Source: Amycolatopsis sp. FDAARGOS 1241
Lineage (GTDB): Bacteria > Actinomycetota > Actinomycetes > Mycobacteriales > Pseudonocardiaceae
Length of the DNA: 64,000 nt
Direction of reading: 5' to 3'
Assembly (NCBI RefSeq): GCF_016889705.1
Contig: NZ_CP069526.1
Location: 6,882,001-6,946,000 of the forward strand
The translations under genes and the position numbers were made by a program. Below are positions 38,120 through 46,902 of the stretch, piece by piece (position 1 is the first letter of the stretch; every line of letters begins with the position of its first letter). The notes beneath the pieces are model-generated. The model saw nothing but the letters and a program-made list of their open reading frames with translations. It ran no database searches and was not told where the DNA came from.

Positions 38120-39109
38120 TCAGGCCGGCAGCACCGTCGCGATCTCGTCCGCCGCTTCCGGGCCGAACGCCTCGCTGAGGCGCGCGAGGGCGTCGGTCCG
38201 GTCGAAGGTCCACTCCTGTGTGCCCACGGTCTCGAGCACGAGCACGGCGATCAGCGAACCCAGCTGGGCAGCGCGCTCGAGCTCCAGGCCGCCGTCCAGG
38301 GCGGCGAGGAAACCGGCGCGGAAGCCGTCGCCGACGCCAGTCGGGTCGGCCTTGCCACGTTCGGGAACGGCGCCGATCTGCAGGGCAAGACCATCGCGGC
38401 CGACGATCTCCACGCCCTTCTCGCCGAGGGTGGTGATCCGCATGCCCACGCGCTCCAGCACGTCGGCCTCGGTCCAGCCCGACTTCTGGAGCAGCAGCTC
38501 CCACTCGTAGTCATTGCTGAACAGGTACTTGGCGCCCGCGATGAACTCGCGCACCTGCGCACCGTCCATGCGGGCCAGCTGCTGCGACGGGTCGACGGCG
38601 AACTCGTAGCCCCGCTGGCGGCACTCCTGGGCGTGGCGGACCATGCCCTCGGGGTCGTCCGGGCTGATCAGCACGAGGCTGAGCGCACCGGCGCGGTCGG
38701 CGATGGGCTTGAGCTCGATGTTGCGCGACTCGGCCATCGCGCCGGCGTAGAAGGTCGCGATCTGGCACAGGTCCTCGTCGGTGGTGCAAACGAAGCGCGC
38801 CGTGTGCGCGACCTCCGACACGAGCACACCGGACGTGTCGACACCGTGGCGTTCCAGCCACGAAGCGTAGTCGGCCCAGTCGGAGCCCACGGCACCCACG
38901 AGCACCGGCTTCACGCCCAGCACGCCGAGGCCGAACGCGATGTTGGCACCGATGCCACCTCGGCGGACGACGAGGTCGTCGGCCAGGAAGCTCAGCGACA
39001 CCCGGTGGAGCTGCTCCTTCACCAGCTGCTCCGCGAACCTGCCGGGGAAGTGCATCAGGTGGTCGGTTGCGATGCTGCCGGACACGGCGATCCTGGCTTT
39101 GTCTGCCAC
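38120..39109 (-). CDS. adoK: PfkB family sugar/nucleoside kinase, adenosine-kinase type
   Basis: The 329-aa ribokinase fold protein has ISVSG-type start (RIAVSGSIATDHLM), GGIGANIAFGLGVLG, and the C-terminal DPTGVGDGFRAGF with catalytic Asp and anion hole. It corresponds by position (next to asnB and the Fe-S carrier) and sequence to the Rv2202c adenosine kinase. That enzyme is a bacterial PfkB member phosphorylating adenosine to AMP. Another sugar substrate cannot be excluded. GTG 39109 has GGAG upstream. Confidence 0.85.
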   Translation of the reverse strand: MADKARIAVSGSIATDHLMHFPGRFAEQLVKEQLHRVSLSFLADDLVVRRGGIGANIAFGLGVLGVKPVLVGAVGSDWADYASWLERHGVDTSGVLVSEVAHTARFVCTTDEDLCQIATFYAGAMAESRNIELKPIADRAGALSLVLISPDDPEGMVRHAQECRQRGYEFAVDPSQQLARMDGAQVREFIAGAKYLFSNDYEWELLLQKSGWTEADVLERVGMRITTLGEKGVEIVGRDGLALQIGAVPERGKADPTGVGDGFRAGFLAALDGGLELERAAQLGSLIAVLVLETVGTQEWTFDRTDALARLSEAFGPEAADEIATVLPA

Positions 39110-39254
39110 CGGTTCTCCTCTGGCTGTCGTGTGCGTGTGCGTCGCGAGCGGTTACCCGCAGGTCATGACCCGTCCGGGTAGTTCCCGCGCCTCGATCGAC
39201 ACTACCGGCTGGTATCGCTTTCCCAGTCGCGAGCAGATCAATAGCGTTACGGAA

Positions 39255-39437
39255 GTGAACACGGCCACTGAACCGGAAACCATCGGCGAATTGATCGCTG
39301 ACTGCGCCCACATCCCGTCCGAACTGCGCGTCGAGCGTCTGGCCGGCGAGCGCTTGCCGCTGCCCCGCGCCGCGCGGCCGTGGACCGTCGACGACGCGTG
39401 CCACGCGCAGGTCGCCGACCTCGACGCCTACGTCTGA
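39255..39437 (+). CDS. Small hypothetical protein
   Basis: A 60-aa frame from GTG 39255, divergent from the kinase gene. It has typical C/G-ending codons, two Cys (residues 17 and 51) and no known motif. A strong hairpin starts 12 bp behind its stop, supporting a real transcript. There is only a weak GGAA just before the start. Family unknown. Confidence 0.45.
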   Translation: MNTATEPETIGELIADCAHIPSELRVERLAGERLPLPRAARPWTVDDACHAQVADLDAYV

Positions 39438-39449
39438 AGCCCCCGAACA

Positions 39450-39494
39450 CGCGAAGAGGGCCCCGGCCGAAACTCGGTCGGGGCCCTCTTCGCG
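39450..39494. terminator. About 20-bp hairpin
   Basis: GCGAAGAGGGCCCCG (from 39451) pairs with CGGGGCCCTCTTCGC (ending 39493), and the stem extends inwards with one mismatch to a 3-nt loop. It lies between the small plus-strand gene and the Fe-S carrier gene. Confidence 0.85.
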
Positions 39495-39502
39495 GTCGGC
39501 AG

Positions 39503-39542
39503 CAGCTCAGCCGTTCAGCAGCTCAGCCGTTCAGCAGCTCAG
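39503..39542. repeat. 16-bp tandem repeat (2.5 copies) at the end of the Fe-S carrier gene
   Basis: CAGCTCAGCCGTTCAG occurs at 39503-39518 and 39519-39534, with a half copy at 39535-39542. On the minus strand each unit repeats the gene's TGA stop and the bases after it. Confidence 0.9.
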
Positions 39543-39916
39543 TGGAAGCTGTCGCCGCACGCGCACGAACCGGTCGCGTTCGGGTTGTCGATCGTGAAGC
39601 CCTGCTTCTCGATCGTGTCCACGAAGTCGATCACGGCCTCGCTCACGTACGGCGCGCTCATCCGGTCGACCGCCACGCGCAGACCGTCGAAGTCGCGGAA
39701 GAGGTCACCGTCGAGCTCGCGCTCGTCGAAGAACAGCTGGTAGCGCAGGCCCGCGCAGCCACCGGGCTGGACGGCGATGCGCAGGTGCATGTCGTCGCGG
39801 CCCTCCTGGTCGAGCAGCGCCTTCGCCTTGGCGGCCGCGGCGTCGGTCAAGGTCACGCCGTGGGTCTCCTCGGCGGTCTCGGCCTGCGCCGCACCGGTCT
39901 GCTCAGCGGTCGTCAT
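39539..39916 (-). CDS. erpA: A-type iron-sulfur carrier (HesB/ErpA-like)
   Basis: The 125-aa protein has the three conserved cysteines of A-type carriers: C54 in PGGCAGL, and C118/C120 in GSCACGDSFH. It delivers Fe-S clusters to apo-proteins; NadA, BioB, LipA and QcrA in this window are plausible clients, which is inference. Mycobacterial orthologue position (Rv2204c) is the same. Confidence 0.92.
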   Translation of the reverse strand: MTTAEQTGAAQAETAEETHGVTLTDAAAAKAKALLDQEGRDDMHLRIAVQPGGCAGLRYQLFFDERELDGDLFRDFDGLRVAVDRMSAPYVSEAVIDFVDTIEKQGFTIDNPNATGSCACGDSFH

Positions 39917-40048
39917 GGCACTCCCTCTAGGTCGAACTCGCTGCGGGTACTTCTCGTGCGAAACTGTTCAACACCGCGGGTACCCGATCTGTTCCCCTCC
40001 ATGGTTGCACATCCAGCGACCTGCCGAACATCGTCGTGACGCCTGCAA

Positions 40049-40054
40049 TACCCT
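40049..40054 (+). promoter_or_regulatory. -10 box (TACCCT) of a leaderless transcript
   Basis: TACCCT ends 6 nt before GTG 40061, with no room for a ribosome binding site after the inferred transcription start. Confidence 0.4.
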
Positions 40055-40060
40055 GGTGAG

Positions 40061-40708
40061 GTGAGGTTCCTGCGCCGAAGCACCACCGAGACCCCCGCCG
40101 AGGACGCCGACACCGGCGTCGTCGACTCTGCGTCGACCACGAGCAAGGCGTACACGCCGGGCAAGGGCCGCGCGACGCCGAGCCGACGGGAGGCCGAAGG
40201 GCGCAAGCGCGGACCCGCCGCACCGCCGCCCACCACCATGCGCGAGGCGATGAAGCGCAACCGTGAGCTGCGCAAAGCCAACCCGGTGAGCAAGGACGAG
40301 CGCCGCGCCGCCGCCAAGGAACGCCGCGAACGCATGATGTCGGGCGACGACAAGTACCTGCCCGTGCGCGACCGCGGCCCGGTCAAGGCCTACGTCCGCG
40401 ACCTCGTCGACTCGCGGCGCAACATCCTGGGCCTGTTCATGCCGCTGGCGATCCTCGTGTTCCTCGCCCTGCTGGTACCGGTGCCGGCCGCGCAGCAGTA
40501 CATCACACTCGTCTGCATGGCGATGCTGCTGGTCATGGCCATCGAGGGCGTCGTCAACGGGCGCAAGATCTCCCGGCTGGCGCGGGAGCGCTTCCCGAAG
40601 GAGCCGACCCGCGGCGTGGGCTGGTACGCGTTCGTGCGGGCGAGCCAGATCCGCAAGCTGCGCGTCCCCAAGCCGCGCCTGCGCCCGGGCGATCCGATCC
40701 CCGGCTGA
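40061..40708 (+). CDS. DUF3043 membrane protein
   Basis: The 215-aa protein has a long, highly basic cytoplasmic N-terminus (KGRATPSRREAEGRKRG..., KRNRELRKANPVSKDERRAA), then two membrane helices (LGLFMPLAILVFLALLV and ITLVCMAMLLVMAIEGVV) and a basic tail. This is the actinobacterial DUF3043 (Rv2206-like) family, of unknown function. The N-terminal K/R richness suggests nucleic acid or phospholipid contact. GTG start at 40061, divergent from the Fe-S carrier. Confidence 0.85.
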   Translation: MRFLRRSTTETPAEDADTGVVDSASTTSKAYTPGKGRATPSRREAEGRKRGPAAPPPTTMREAMKRNRELRKANPVSKDERRAAAKERRERMMSGDDKYLPVRDRGPVKAYVRDLVDSRRNILGLFMPLAILVFLALLVPVPAAQQYITLVCMAMLLVMAIEGVVNGRKISRLARERFPKEPTRGVGWYAFVRASQIRKLRVPKPRLRPGDPIPG

Positions 40709-40721
40709 ACCGCTTCTCGTG

Positions 40722-40755
40722 ACGGCCGCCACACCCACCCCGGTGCGGCGGCCGT
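40722..40755. terminator. Hairpin after the DUF3043 gene
   Basis: ACGGCCGCC (40722-40730) pairs with GGCGGCCGT (40747-40755), with four more inner pairs after one mismatch. It lies 14 nt past the stop. Confidence 0.75.
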
Positions 40756-40805
40756 TGTCGTCTCCGATCATGGAGGTTCGTTAGCAACGCGAACAACCCT
40801 CCGCC

Positions 40806-40811
40806 TAGGCT
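40806..40811 (+). promoter_or_regulatory. -10 box (TAGGCT) of a leaderless transcript
   Basis: TAGGCT ends 6 nt before ATG 40818 with no ribosome binding site. Confidence 0.4.
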
Positions 40812-40817
40812 GGGGCC

Positions 40818-41813
40818 ATGGAGTTTCGACGACTCGGCCGCAGCGGCCTCAACATCAGTGAGATCTCCTACGGGAACTGGCTCACCCACGGGTCCCAGGT
40901 CGAGGAGGACCAGGCGCAGGCCTGCATCAAGGCGGCGCTGGACGCGGGCATCACGACCTTCGACACCGCCGACGTGTACGCGAACACGGCGGCCGAATCG
41001 GTGCTCGGCCGTGGCCTCAAGGGCCAGCGCCGGGAGAGCCTCGAGATCTTCACCAAGGTCTTCTGGCCCACCGGACCGAAGGGCCCGAACGACAAGGGCC
41101 TCTCGCGCAAGCACATCGTCGAGTCGGCGAACGCGTCGCTGCAGCGGCTCGGCACCGACTACGTCGACCTGTACCAGGCGCACCGCTTCGACCACAGCAC
41201 GCCGCTCGAAGAGACGATGCTCGCGTTCGCCGACCTGGTCCGCCAGGGCAAGGTGCTCTACGTCGGCGTCTCCGAGTGGTCCGCCGACCAGATCACGCAG
41301 GGCGCGCAGCTCGCGCGCGAGCTGAAGGTGCCGTTCATCTCGAACCAGCCGCAGTACTCGATGCTGTGGCGCGTGATCGAGTCGCAGGTCGTGCCGGCGG
41401 CGGAGCGTGAGGGCCTGAGCCAGATCGTGTGGTCGCCGATCGCGCAGGGCGTGCTCACCGGCAAGTACAAGCCGGGGCAGCCGCTCCCGGAGGGTTCTCG
41501 GGCGACCGACGTCAACGGCGGCGCCAACATGGTCAAGCGCTTCCTCGACGACGAAACGCTCACCGCCGTCGCCAAGCTGGAGCCGCTGGCCGCCGACGCC
41601 GGGCTGTCCATGGCGCAGCTGGCCGTGGCATGGGTGCTGCAGAACCCGAACGTCGCCTCGGCGATCATCGGTGCGTCCCGCCCGGAGCAGGTCCACGAGA
41701 ACGTGAAGGCCGCCGGCGTGAAGCTCGACGAGGATCTCCTCACCAAGATCGACGAGGCCCTCGAAGGCGTCATCGAGCGCGACGCTTCGCTGACCCGCAG
41801 CCCGTCGCTTTGA
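40818..41813 (+). CDS. Aldo/keto reductase (Kv-beta-like)
   Basis: The 331-aa TIM barrel NADPH oxidoreductase has catalytic Asp and Tyr in FDTADVYANT, Lys in FTKVFWPTG, and His in DLYQAHRFD. The C-terminal IIGASRPEQVHENV is the NADPH-binding signature. It most resembles the voltage-gated potassium channel beta-subunit branch. Substrate unknown. Confidence 0.92.
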   Translation: MEFRRLGRSGLNISEISYGNWLTHGSQVEEDQAQACIKAALDAGITTFDTADVYANTAAESVLGRGLKGQRRESLEIFTKVFWPTGPKGPNDKGLSRKHIVESANASLQRLGTDYVDLYQAHRFDHSTPLEETMLAFADLVRQGKVLYVGVSEWSADQITQGAQLARELKVPFISNQPQYSMLWRVIESQVVPAAEREGLSQIVWSPIAQGVLTGKYKPGQPLPEGSRATDVNGGANMVKRFLDDETLTAVAKLEPLAADAGLSMAQLAVAWVLQNPNVASAIIGASRPEQVHENVKAAGVKLDEDLLTKIDEALEGVIERDASLTRSPSL

Positions 41814-41819
41814 GCACCA

Positions 41820-41858
41820 CCCGCTGAGCGGGCCCCGGCTGCTCGTCCGCTCAGCGGG
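41820..41858. terminator. 12-bp hairpin between convergent genes
   Basis: CCCGCTGAGCGG (41820-41831) pairs with CCGCTCAGCGGG (41847-41858). The right arm overlaps the stop of the IspD-like gene. Confidence 0.75.
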
Positions 41859-42540
41859 CGAGCAGCCGCTCGGCCACCGCGAGGTCGTGCGGGTAGGTGA
41901 TCTTCAGGTTCTCCACCCCGCCGGGCACCCAGTGCACCGGCAGTCCGGAGAACCGCTCCATGCAGGACGCCGTGTCCGTGCCCAGGAAACCCTCGGCCGC
42001 GGCCTGCTCGTAAGCCGCCAGCAGTGGCCGCGCGCGGAACCCCTGGGGCGTCTGCACGCGGATCGCGCCCGGCAGCCGCGCGGCGACCGAACCGTCGGCG
42101 GCCAGCGACACCACGTCGTCGGCCGCGAGGCCCGGCACCGCTCCCCCGTGCTCCCGGGTCTGCGCGAGCACCTCGGTGATCAACGCCGGCGTCACAAGCG
42201 GTCGGGCGGCGTCGTGGATCAGGACGGCGTCGACGGCGCCCGCTTCGATGCGCGGCGCGAGGTGGCGCAGGGCGTTCAGCTCGGACGCCTGCCGGGTCGC
42301 GCCGCCGGTGACGACCTCGACCTTCCCCGGGTGCGCGGCCAGCACCTCGCCGGCCAGCGCCGTGTCCTCCGGCCGGATCACGAGCACGAGCACACCGAGG
42401 TCGGCGACCGCGGCGAACGCTGCCAGCGACCACGCCACGACCCGCCGGCCGGCCACCGGCAAGTAGACCTTGTTGAGCGCCGCTCCGACCCGGGTGCCGG
42501 CGCCACTGGCCAGCACGACCCCCGCCGCTGTCGTCTCCAC
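41851..42540 (-). CDS. IspD-like cytidylyltransferase
   Basis: A 229-aa nucleotidyltransferase of the IspD family: [20 protein letters not shown] (nucleotide loop with N-K for the usual P-K), [16 protein letters not shown] and a final [12 protein letters not shown]. IspD makes CDP-methylerythritol in the isoprenoid pathway. IspF, its usual neighbour, is missing here, so this may be a second, diverged copy acting on another substrate. GTG 42540 is chosen because the motif starts 9 residues later. Confidence 0.8.
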   Translation of the reverse strand: METTAAGVVLASGAGTRVGAALNKVYLPVAGRRVVAWSLAAFAAVADLGVLVLVIRPEDTALAGEVLAAHPGKVEVVTGGATRQASELNALRHLAPRIEAGAVDAVLIHDAARPLVTPALITEVLAQTREHGGAVPGLAADDVVSLAADGSVAARLPGAIRVQTPQGFRARPLLAAYEQAAAEGFLGTDTASCMERFSGLPVHWVPGGVENLKITYPHDLAVAERLLAR

Positions 42541-42611
42541 GGTCGGCGACCCTACTGGAATGCGCTTCGGTAGGTTTGCGCGTGAGGACTCCCGCGAGAG
42601 AAAGGCCTGGC

Positions 42612-43691
42612 GTGGACGCGGACACCAGCATCGAGTTCGGCGAGATCGAACCACCCAGCGACCAGGCCCGGTCGGCGGCGATCGCACTGCACGACAAGCT
42701 CGTGAAGCCCGCGGGATCACTCGGGCGGCTCGAGGAGCTCGGCGTGTGGATCTCCGCGTGCCAGGGCCAGGCCCCGCCCCGGCCGTTCACCCGGCCGCGC
42801 GTGGTGGTGTTCGCCGGCGACCACGGCATCGCGAAGAGGGGCGTGTCCGCCTATCCGGCCGAGGTCACCTCGCAGCTGGTCGGCACCATGCTCACCGGCG
42901 GCGCGGCCATCAACGTGCTCGCGGCGGCGGCCGGGGCCAGCGTGCGGGTGGTCGACATGGCCGTGGACACCGAGGAATCGGCCATGCGCTCGATCAGCGA
43001 GTACAAGGTCCGCCGCGGCTCGGGCTCGATCGACGTCGAGGACGCGCTCACCGAAGACGAGGTCCGCGCCGCCGTGCTGGCCGGCATGAAGGTCGCCGAC
43101 GCCGAGGTCGACAGTGGCGCCGACCTGCTCATCGCCGGTGACCTGGGCATCGGCAACAGCACGCCGGCGTCGGTGCTCGTCGCCGCCCTCACGGGCACGG
43201 AGCCGGTGGCCGTGGTCGGCCGCGGCTCGGGCATCGACGACAACACCTGGATGCGCAAGGCCGCCGCCATCCGCGACGCGCTGCGCCGCGCTCGCGCGGT
43301 GCTCGCCGACCCGCTCGCCCTGCTGCGCACGTCCTCCGGCGCCGACATCGCCGCGATGACGGGCTTCCTGGCCCAGGCGGCCGTCCGCCGCACCCCCGTG
43401 GTCCTCGACAGCCTCGTCGTCTGCTCGGCGGCGCTCGTGGCCGAGGAGCTCGCGCCCGGTGCCCGCCGCTGGTGGATGTCCGGCCAGCTCACCGGCGAAC
43501 CCGCGCACGCCCTCGCGCTCGAGCACCTGGACCTCGGCGGGCTGCTCGACCTCGACGTCCGGCTCGGTGAGGGCACCGGCGCCGTCACGGCGCTGCCGTT
43601 GCTGATGATGGCCGCGCGCGTGCTCGCCGAGATGACCACGCACGAGCAGTCCGGTGTGTCGGGCCCACTCACGCCGGTGCCGGCTTCATAA
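42612..43691 (+). CDS. cobT: Nicotinate-nucleotide-dimethylbenzimidazole phosphoribosyltransferase CobT
   Basis: Activates the lower ligand base (alpha-ribazole phosphate) for cobalamin using nicotinate mononucleotide. The 359-aa protein has [50 protein letters not shown] and the catalytic Glu in [12 protein letters not shown] 42612 is chosen with GAGAAAGG upstream. The usual partner cobS does not follow. NMN is also the NadC product, linking to the nad operon biochemically. Confidence 0.95.
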   Translation: MDADTSIEFGEIEPPSDQARSAAIALHDKLVKPAGSLGRLEELGVWISACQGQAPPRPFTRPRVVVFAGDHGIAKRGVSAYPAEVTSQLVGTMLTGGAAINVLAAAAGASVRVVDMAVDTEESAMRSISEYKVRRGSGSIDVEDALTEDEVRAAVLAGMKVADAEVDSGADLLIAGDLGIGNSTPASVLVAALTGTEPVAVVGRGSGIDDNTWMRKAAAIRDALRRARAVLADPLALLRTSSGADIAAMTGFLAQAAVRRTPVVLDSLVVCSAALVAEELAPGARRWWMSGQLTGEPAHALALEHLDLGGLLDLDVRLGEGTGAVTALPLLMMAARVLAEMTTHEQSGVSGPLTPVPAS

Positions 43692-43707
43692 GCCCCGCAA
43701 CGAAAAC

Positions 43708-43741
43708 AGGGCCGCACGGGACGAACCCGGGCGGCCCTTTT
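43708..43741. terminator. Hairpin with T-run after cobT
   Basis: AGGGCCGC (43708-43715) pairs with GCGGCCCT (43731-43738), plus four inner pairs, followed by T4. It is between convergent cobT and ilvE. Confidence 0.8.
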
Positions 43742-43755
43742 CCGTCCACAGTGGA

Positions 43756-44859
43756 TCAGTTCAGCGGGTACATCCAGCCGGCCGAGCTCGGGCGGTCACC
43801 CTCCTGGATGCCGACCAGCTCTTCACGCAGCTTCATGGTGATCTCACCCGGCTGCCCGTCGGCGACGGTGAACTCGCCGCCGGCGTGCTTCACGTGGCCG
43901 ACGGGCGTGATGACCGCCGCGGTGCCGCACGCGAAGACCTCGGTGAGCTCGCCGGAGGCGGCCGCCTTCTCCCACTCGTCGGTGGAGACCCGGCGCTCCT
44001 CGACCTTGTGCCCGGCGACCTCTGCCAGGTACAGCAGCGACTTGCGCGTGATGCCCGGAAGCAGCGAGCCGGACAGCTCCGGCGTGACCACGCGGGCGTC
44101 GGCGCCCGAGCCGAAGACGAAGAACAGGTTCATCCCGCCCATCTCCTCGACCCAGCGGCGCTCGACCGCGTCGAGCCACACCACCTGGTCGCAGCCGTTC
44201 TCGACGGCCTGCGCCTGCGCCACGAACGAAGCCGCGTAGTTGCCCGCGCACTTGGCAAACCCGGTGCCACCCGGGGCCGCGCGCACGTACTCCGTCGAGA
44301 GCCACACGCTGACCGGCTTCACGCCGCCCGTGAAGTACGACCCGGCGGGCGAACCGATGAGCGCGTACAGGTACTCGCTCGCGGGCCGGTTCACCCCGAG
44401 CCCCGTCGAGGTGGAGATCATGAACGGCCGCAGGTAGAGCGAGTCGCCCTTGCGCGTGGGCACCCAGCGCTCGTCGACCGCGATCAGCTCGCGCACCGAC
44501 TGGACGAAGGTCTCCACCGGCAACTTCGGCATCGCGAGCCGCTCCGCGGACACCTGGAAGCGCTCGGCGTTGGCGTCGGGCCGGAACGCGGCGACCGTGC
44601 CGTCGGGCTGGCGGTAGGCCTTGAGTCCTTCGAAGATCGCCTGGCCGTAGTGCAGCACGGACGTGGCGGGGTCGAGCGAGAACGGCGCGTACGGCTCGAC
44701 CTTGGCGTCGTACCAGCCGCGCTCCTCGCTCCACTTCACCGTCACCATGTGATCGGTGAAGAACGTGCCGAACCCGGGCTTGTCGAGTACCTCCGCGACG
44801 CGCTCGGGAGTCGCGGGGCCGGGATGCGGGACTCGGGAGAACTGCGTCGCTGTCGTCAT
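43756..44859 (-). CDS. ilvE: Branched-chain amino acid aminotransferase IlvE
   Basis: PLP enzyme for the last step of Leu, Ile and Val synthesis. The 367-aa fold-type IV protein has [14 protein letters not shown], the PLP lysine in [23 protein letters not shown] and [15 protein letters not shown] 44859 is chosen; the upstream extension is basic and unlike the family. Confidence 0.96.
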   Translation of the reverse strand: MTTATQFSRVPHPGPATPERVAEVLDKPGFGTFFTDHMVTVKWSEERGWYDAKVEPYAPFSLDPATSVLHYGQAIFEGLKAYRQPDGTVAAFRPDANAERFQVSAERLAMPKLPVETFVQSVRELIAVDERWVPTRKGDSLYLRPFMISTSTGLGVNRPASEYLYALIGSPAGSYFTGGVKPVSVWLSTEYVRAAPGGTGFAKCAGNYAASFVAQAQAVENGCDQVVWLDAVERRWVEEMGGMNLFFVFGSGADARVVTPELSGSLLPGITRKSLLYLAEVAGHKVEERRVSTDEWEKAAASGELTEVFACGTAAVITPVGHVKHAGGEFTVADGQPGEITMKLREELVGIQEGDRPSSAGWMYPLN

Positions 44860-44985
44860 GGCTGCAACTTTAGCGGTTGCTCGGAGGCGCGTTAGTCGGA
44901 AGACCACCTATTTCACGGGCCGCGCATCGACGCGCCCGCTGCGTGAGGGCCCGGGCGTGTTCTGCCCGCGTGGGCGATCCACCCC

Positions 44986-44991
44986 TACGAT
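44986..44991 (+). promoter_or_regulatory. -10 box (TACGAT) of a leaderless transcript
   Basis: TACGAT ends 6 nt before GTG 44998 with no ribosome binding site. Confidence 0.45.
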
Positions 44992-44997
44992 GGGGCC

Positions 44998-45303
44998 GTG
45001 AGCTTCCCAGCGACCTCGCAGCCGCACCCGCCCGCGAAGGCGGGTGCCGGAGACGGCGTGAAGACCTTCGTCACCGCGGTGTTCCTGACGTTCGGCGTCG
45101 GACTGCTCGGCATGGTCGGGTGGGCGCTGCTGGGCAGCGGGTTCGGCGGGTTCATCGGCCTGGTGGCCGGCGGGTTCGGCGTCTACTGGTGGCGCAGCCT
45201 GCACGGCAAGGTGTTCGCACCCGGTCTGCCCACCCGGTCGGTCGTCCTGCTGGTCGTGGTGAACGTCGTGCTCGCCGGGATTCTGCTGCTCACCGCGACC
45301 TGA
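44998..45303 (+). CDS. Small membrane protein
   Basis: A 101-aa protein with a short hydrophilic N-terminus and three hydrophobic helices (VTAVFLTFGVGLLGMVGWALL, GGFIGLVAGGFGVYWW, SVVLLVVVNVVLAGILLL). No known motif. Divergent from ilvE, apparently leaderless, with a 17-bp tandem duplication at its 3' end. Confidence 0.7.
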   Translation: MSFPATSQPHPPAKAGAGDGVKTFVTAVFLTFGVGLLGMVGWALLGSGFGGFIGLVAGGFGVYWWRSLHGKVFAPGLPTRSVVLLVVVNVVLAGILLLTAT

Positions 45304-45327
45304 CGCTCACCGCGACCTGACGCTCAC
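45294..45327. repeat. 17-bp tandem duplication spanning a stop codon
   Basis: CGCGACCTGACGCTCAC occurs at 45294-45310 and again at 45311-45327. It includes the TGA of the small membrane protein gene. The second copy reaches the stop of the convergent DUF402 gene. Confidence 0.9.
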
Positions 45328-45950
45328 CGCAGGCCGGCGGGCAGCTGCGGCGCGGTCCATGCCGGGTCGGGCCGGAAGTCGGTGTGCGTGCCGTCGAAGG
45401 GGAACGCGCCCGCGTCGGCCAATGCGCCGATCCGCTCGCCCTCCGCACGCAGCCGGTCGAGCTGACCGGCCGTGAGGCGGCCGACGGCGAGCGCCTCCTC
45501 GGCCTCGTCCTCGTCGTCCCAGCGCCAGCCCCCGCCGGGGGTGACCACGACGTCGAGCACACCGTCGATGCGGTCCGGGCCGCTCGCGGTGCGCCCGAGC
45601 GGCACCTCCAGGTTCACGTACCAGTCGCGGAAGGTGCCGTCGGCCTCGAAGAACCACCACACCGAGGACCACCGGCCCTCGGGGATCATCCGCAGCGTCG
45701 ACGTGCCGCGCCACGTGTCGGGCACCGGCACGCGCGGCACACGGAAGCGTTCCGCCAGCGGCGCCTCGCGCATCGTGCGGCCGTCGGCGAGCCGGCTGCC
45801 GACGATCGGCGTGCCGACGGGCAGCCAGCCGAACAGGACGTCGCCGTCGTCGGCCACGACGCGCAGCGGGTGGTGCTGGCCGATGCTGCCGTCGGGCCGC
45901 AGGAAGCGCTCCACGACGGTGTCCCCCGGCGCCCAGCGGTGATCACTCAT
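45324..45950 (-). CDS. DUF402 domain protein
   Basis: A 208-aa protein of the DUF402 (FomD-like) family: WSSVWWFFEADGTFRDWYVNLEVPLGR is the hallmark, followed by DVVVTPGGGWRWDDEDE. Family members hydrolyse nucleotide-linked phosphonates or diphosphates, but the substrate here is unknown. ATG 45950 overlaps the end of the upstream membrane protein gene by 8 nt. Confidence 0.85.
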   Translation of the reverse strand: MSDHRWAPGDTVVERFLRPDGSIGQHHPLRVVADDGDVLFGWLPVGTPIVGSRLADGRTMREAPLAERFRVPRVPVPDTWRGTSTLRMIPEGRWSSVWWFFEADGTFRDWYVNLEVPLGRTASGPDRIDGVLDVVVTPGGGWRWDDEDEAEEALAVGRLTAGQLDRLRAEGERIGALADAGAFPFDGTHTDFRPDPAWTAPQLPAGLR

Positions 45951-46842
45951 GCGCGACACGGTAGCGGCGGTTGCGGGCCCGCAGGACCAGTTCCACCACT
46001 GTGCCGAGCCCGGCCGCGACCAGCACCGCATACGGCGACGCGAACAGGGCCGCGGCGAGCGCCAGGACGATCCCGGCAGCCGACTCCCAGCCGCGTTCGG
46101 GTGCGTACCGCTCGCGGGCGTCGGTGAACGTGGTGAGCGTGGCGGGAACCGTCGCGAGCACGACGACCACCGTGAGCAGCGGCTGCAGCTGGCCGGCGTC
46201 GGCGGCGTAGAGCAGATCGCGGATCGACGTCGCCGACAGCCCGAGCCGGTCGGGCCCGAGCTGTACCAGCGCGACGATCGTCACGAGCACCGCGAGCCCG
46301 CCGAGTGTCAGGGCCCGCAGGCTCACGCGGTCGGGAGCCACCGGGAGCAGGAACGGCAGCGTGATCAGCGCCGAGACCACGACCGCGGCGGGACTCGGTG
46401 TCCCGATCGGCGTCGACGTGACGACCGGGGCCACCACTGCGCACAGCACGATGAGCACCACCGCCGCGGCGATCAGCACCACGGTGAGCCAGCGCGTCAG
46501 CGCGGCGGGCAGCCGCAGGCCGGCGAGATCGGCCACGGCGACCACGAGCACGAGCCCGGCGCCCGCGTACGCGGGTTGCGCCGGGACGACGTAGGCGCCG
46601 AAGACGATCGCCTGCACCACGACCAAGGCGAGGCGGGTGAACGCGCCGACGTACCGCTCGAGGGGGGTGTCGCCCAGTGCGGGCAGGCGCGAAACGACCG
46701 CCGCGACCACCGCGGCGAGCACGACCCCGGCCAGCACCCAGTACCCGGCCCCGGCGGCCCCCACCGCCAGCACGACGAGGAGCCCGCCCCCGAGTCGCAC
46801 AATGGTCCCCTTCCGACGTCCGGCCACGTCTGTCATTAGCAT
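45943..46842 (-). CDS. Multispanning membrane protein
   Basis: A 299-aa protein, mostly hydrophobic, with about nine predicted helices and short loops, and a C-terminal basic tail ([12 protein letters not shown]). No catalytic motif is recognised. It is translationally coupled with the DUF402 gene (8-nt overlap) and divergent from pepA. Confidence 0.75.
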   Translation of the reverse strand: MLMTDVAGRRKGTIVRLGGGLLVVLAVGAAGAGYWVLAGVVLAAVVAAVVSRLPALGDTPLERYVGAFTRLALVVVQAIVFGAYVVPAQPAYAGAGLVLVVAVADLAGLRLPAALTRWLTVVLIAAAVVLIVLCAVVAPVVTSTPIGTPSPAAVVVSALITLPFLLPVAPDRVSLRALTLGGLAVLVTIVALVQLGPDRLGLSATSIRDLLYAADAGQLQPLLTVVVVLATVPATLTTFTDARERYAPERGWESAAGIVLALAAALFASPYAVLVAAGLGTVVELVLRARNRRYRVAHE

Positions 46843-46902
46843 GGCTCACGATCGGTCCGGGCACGTCGCCCGGTACCACCGCGACAGCGCGAGGAGCCAG
46901 AA

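Noticed and set aside
42541..42611. Possible cobalamin riboswitch before cobT
   Set aside because: The gap is about 70 bp and has no B12-box-like sequence or suitable structure.
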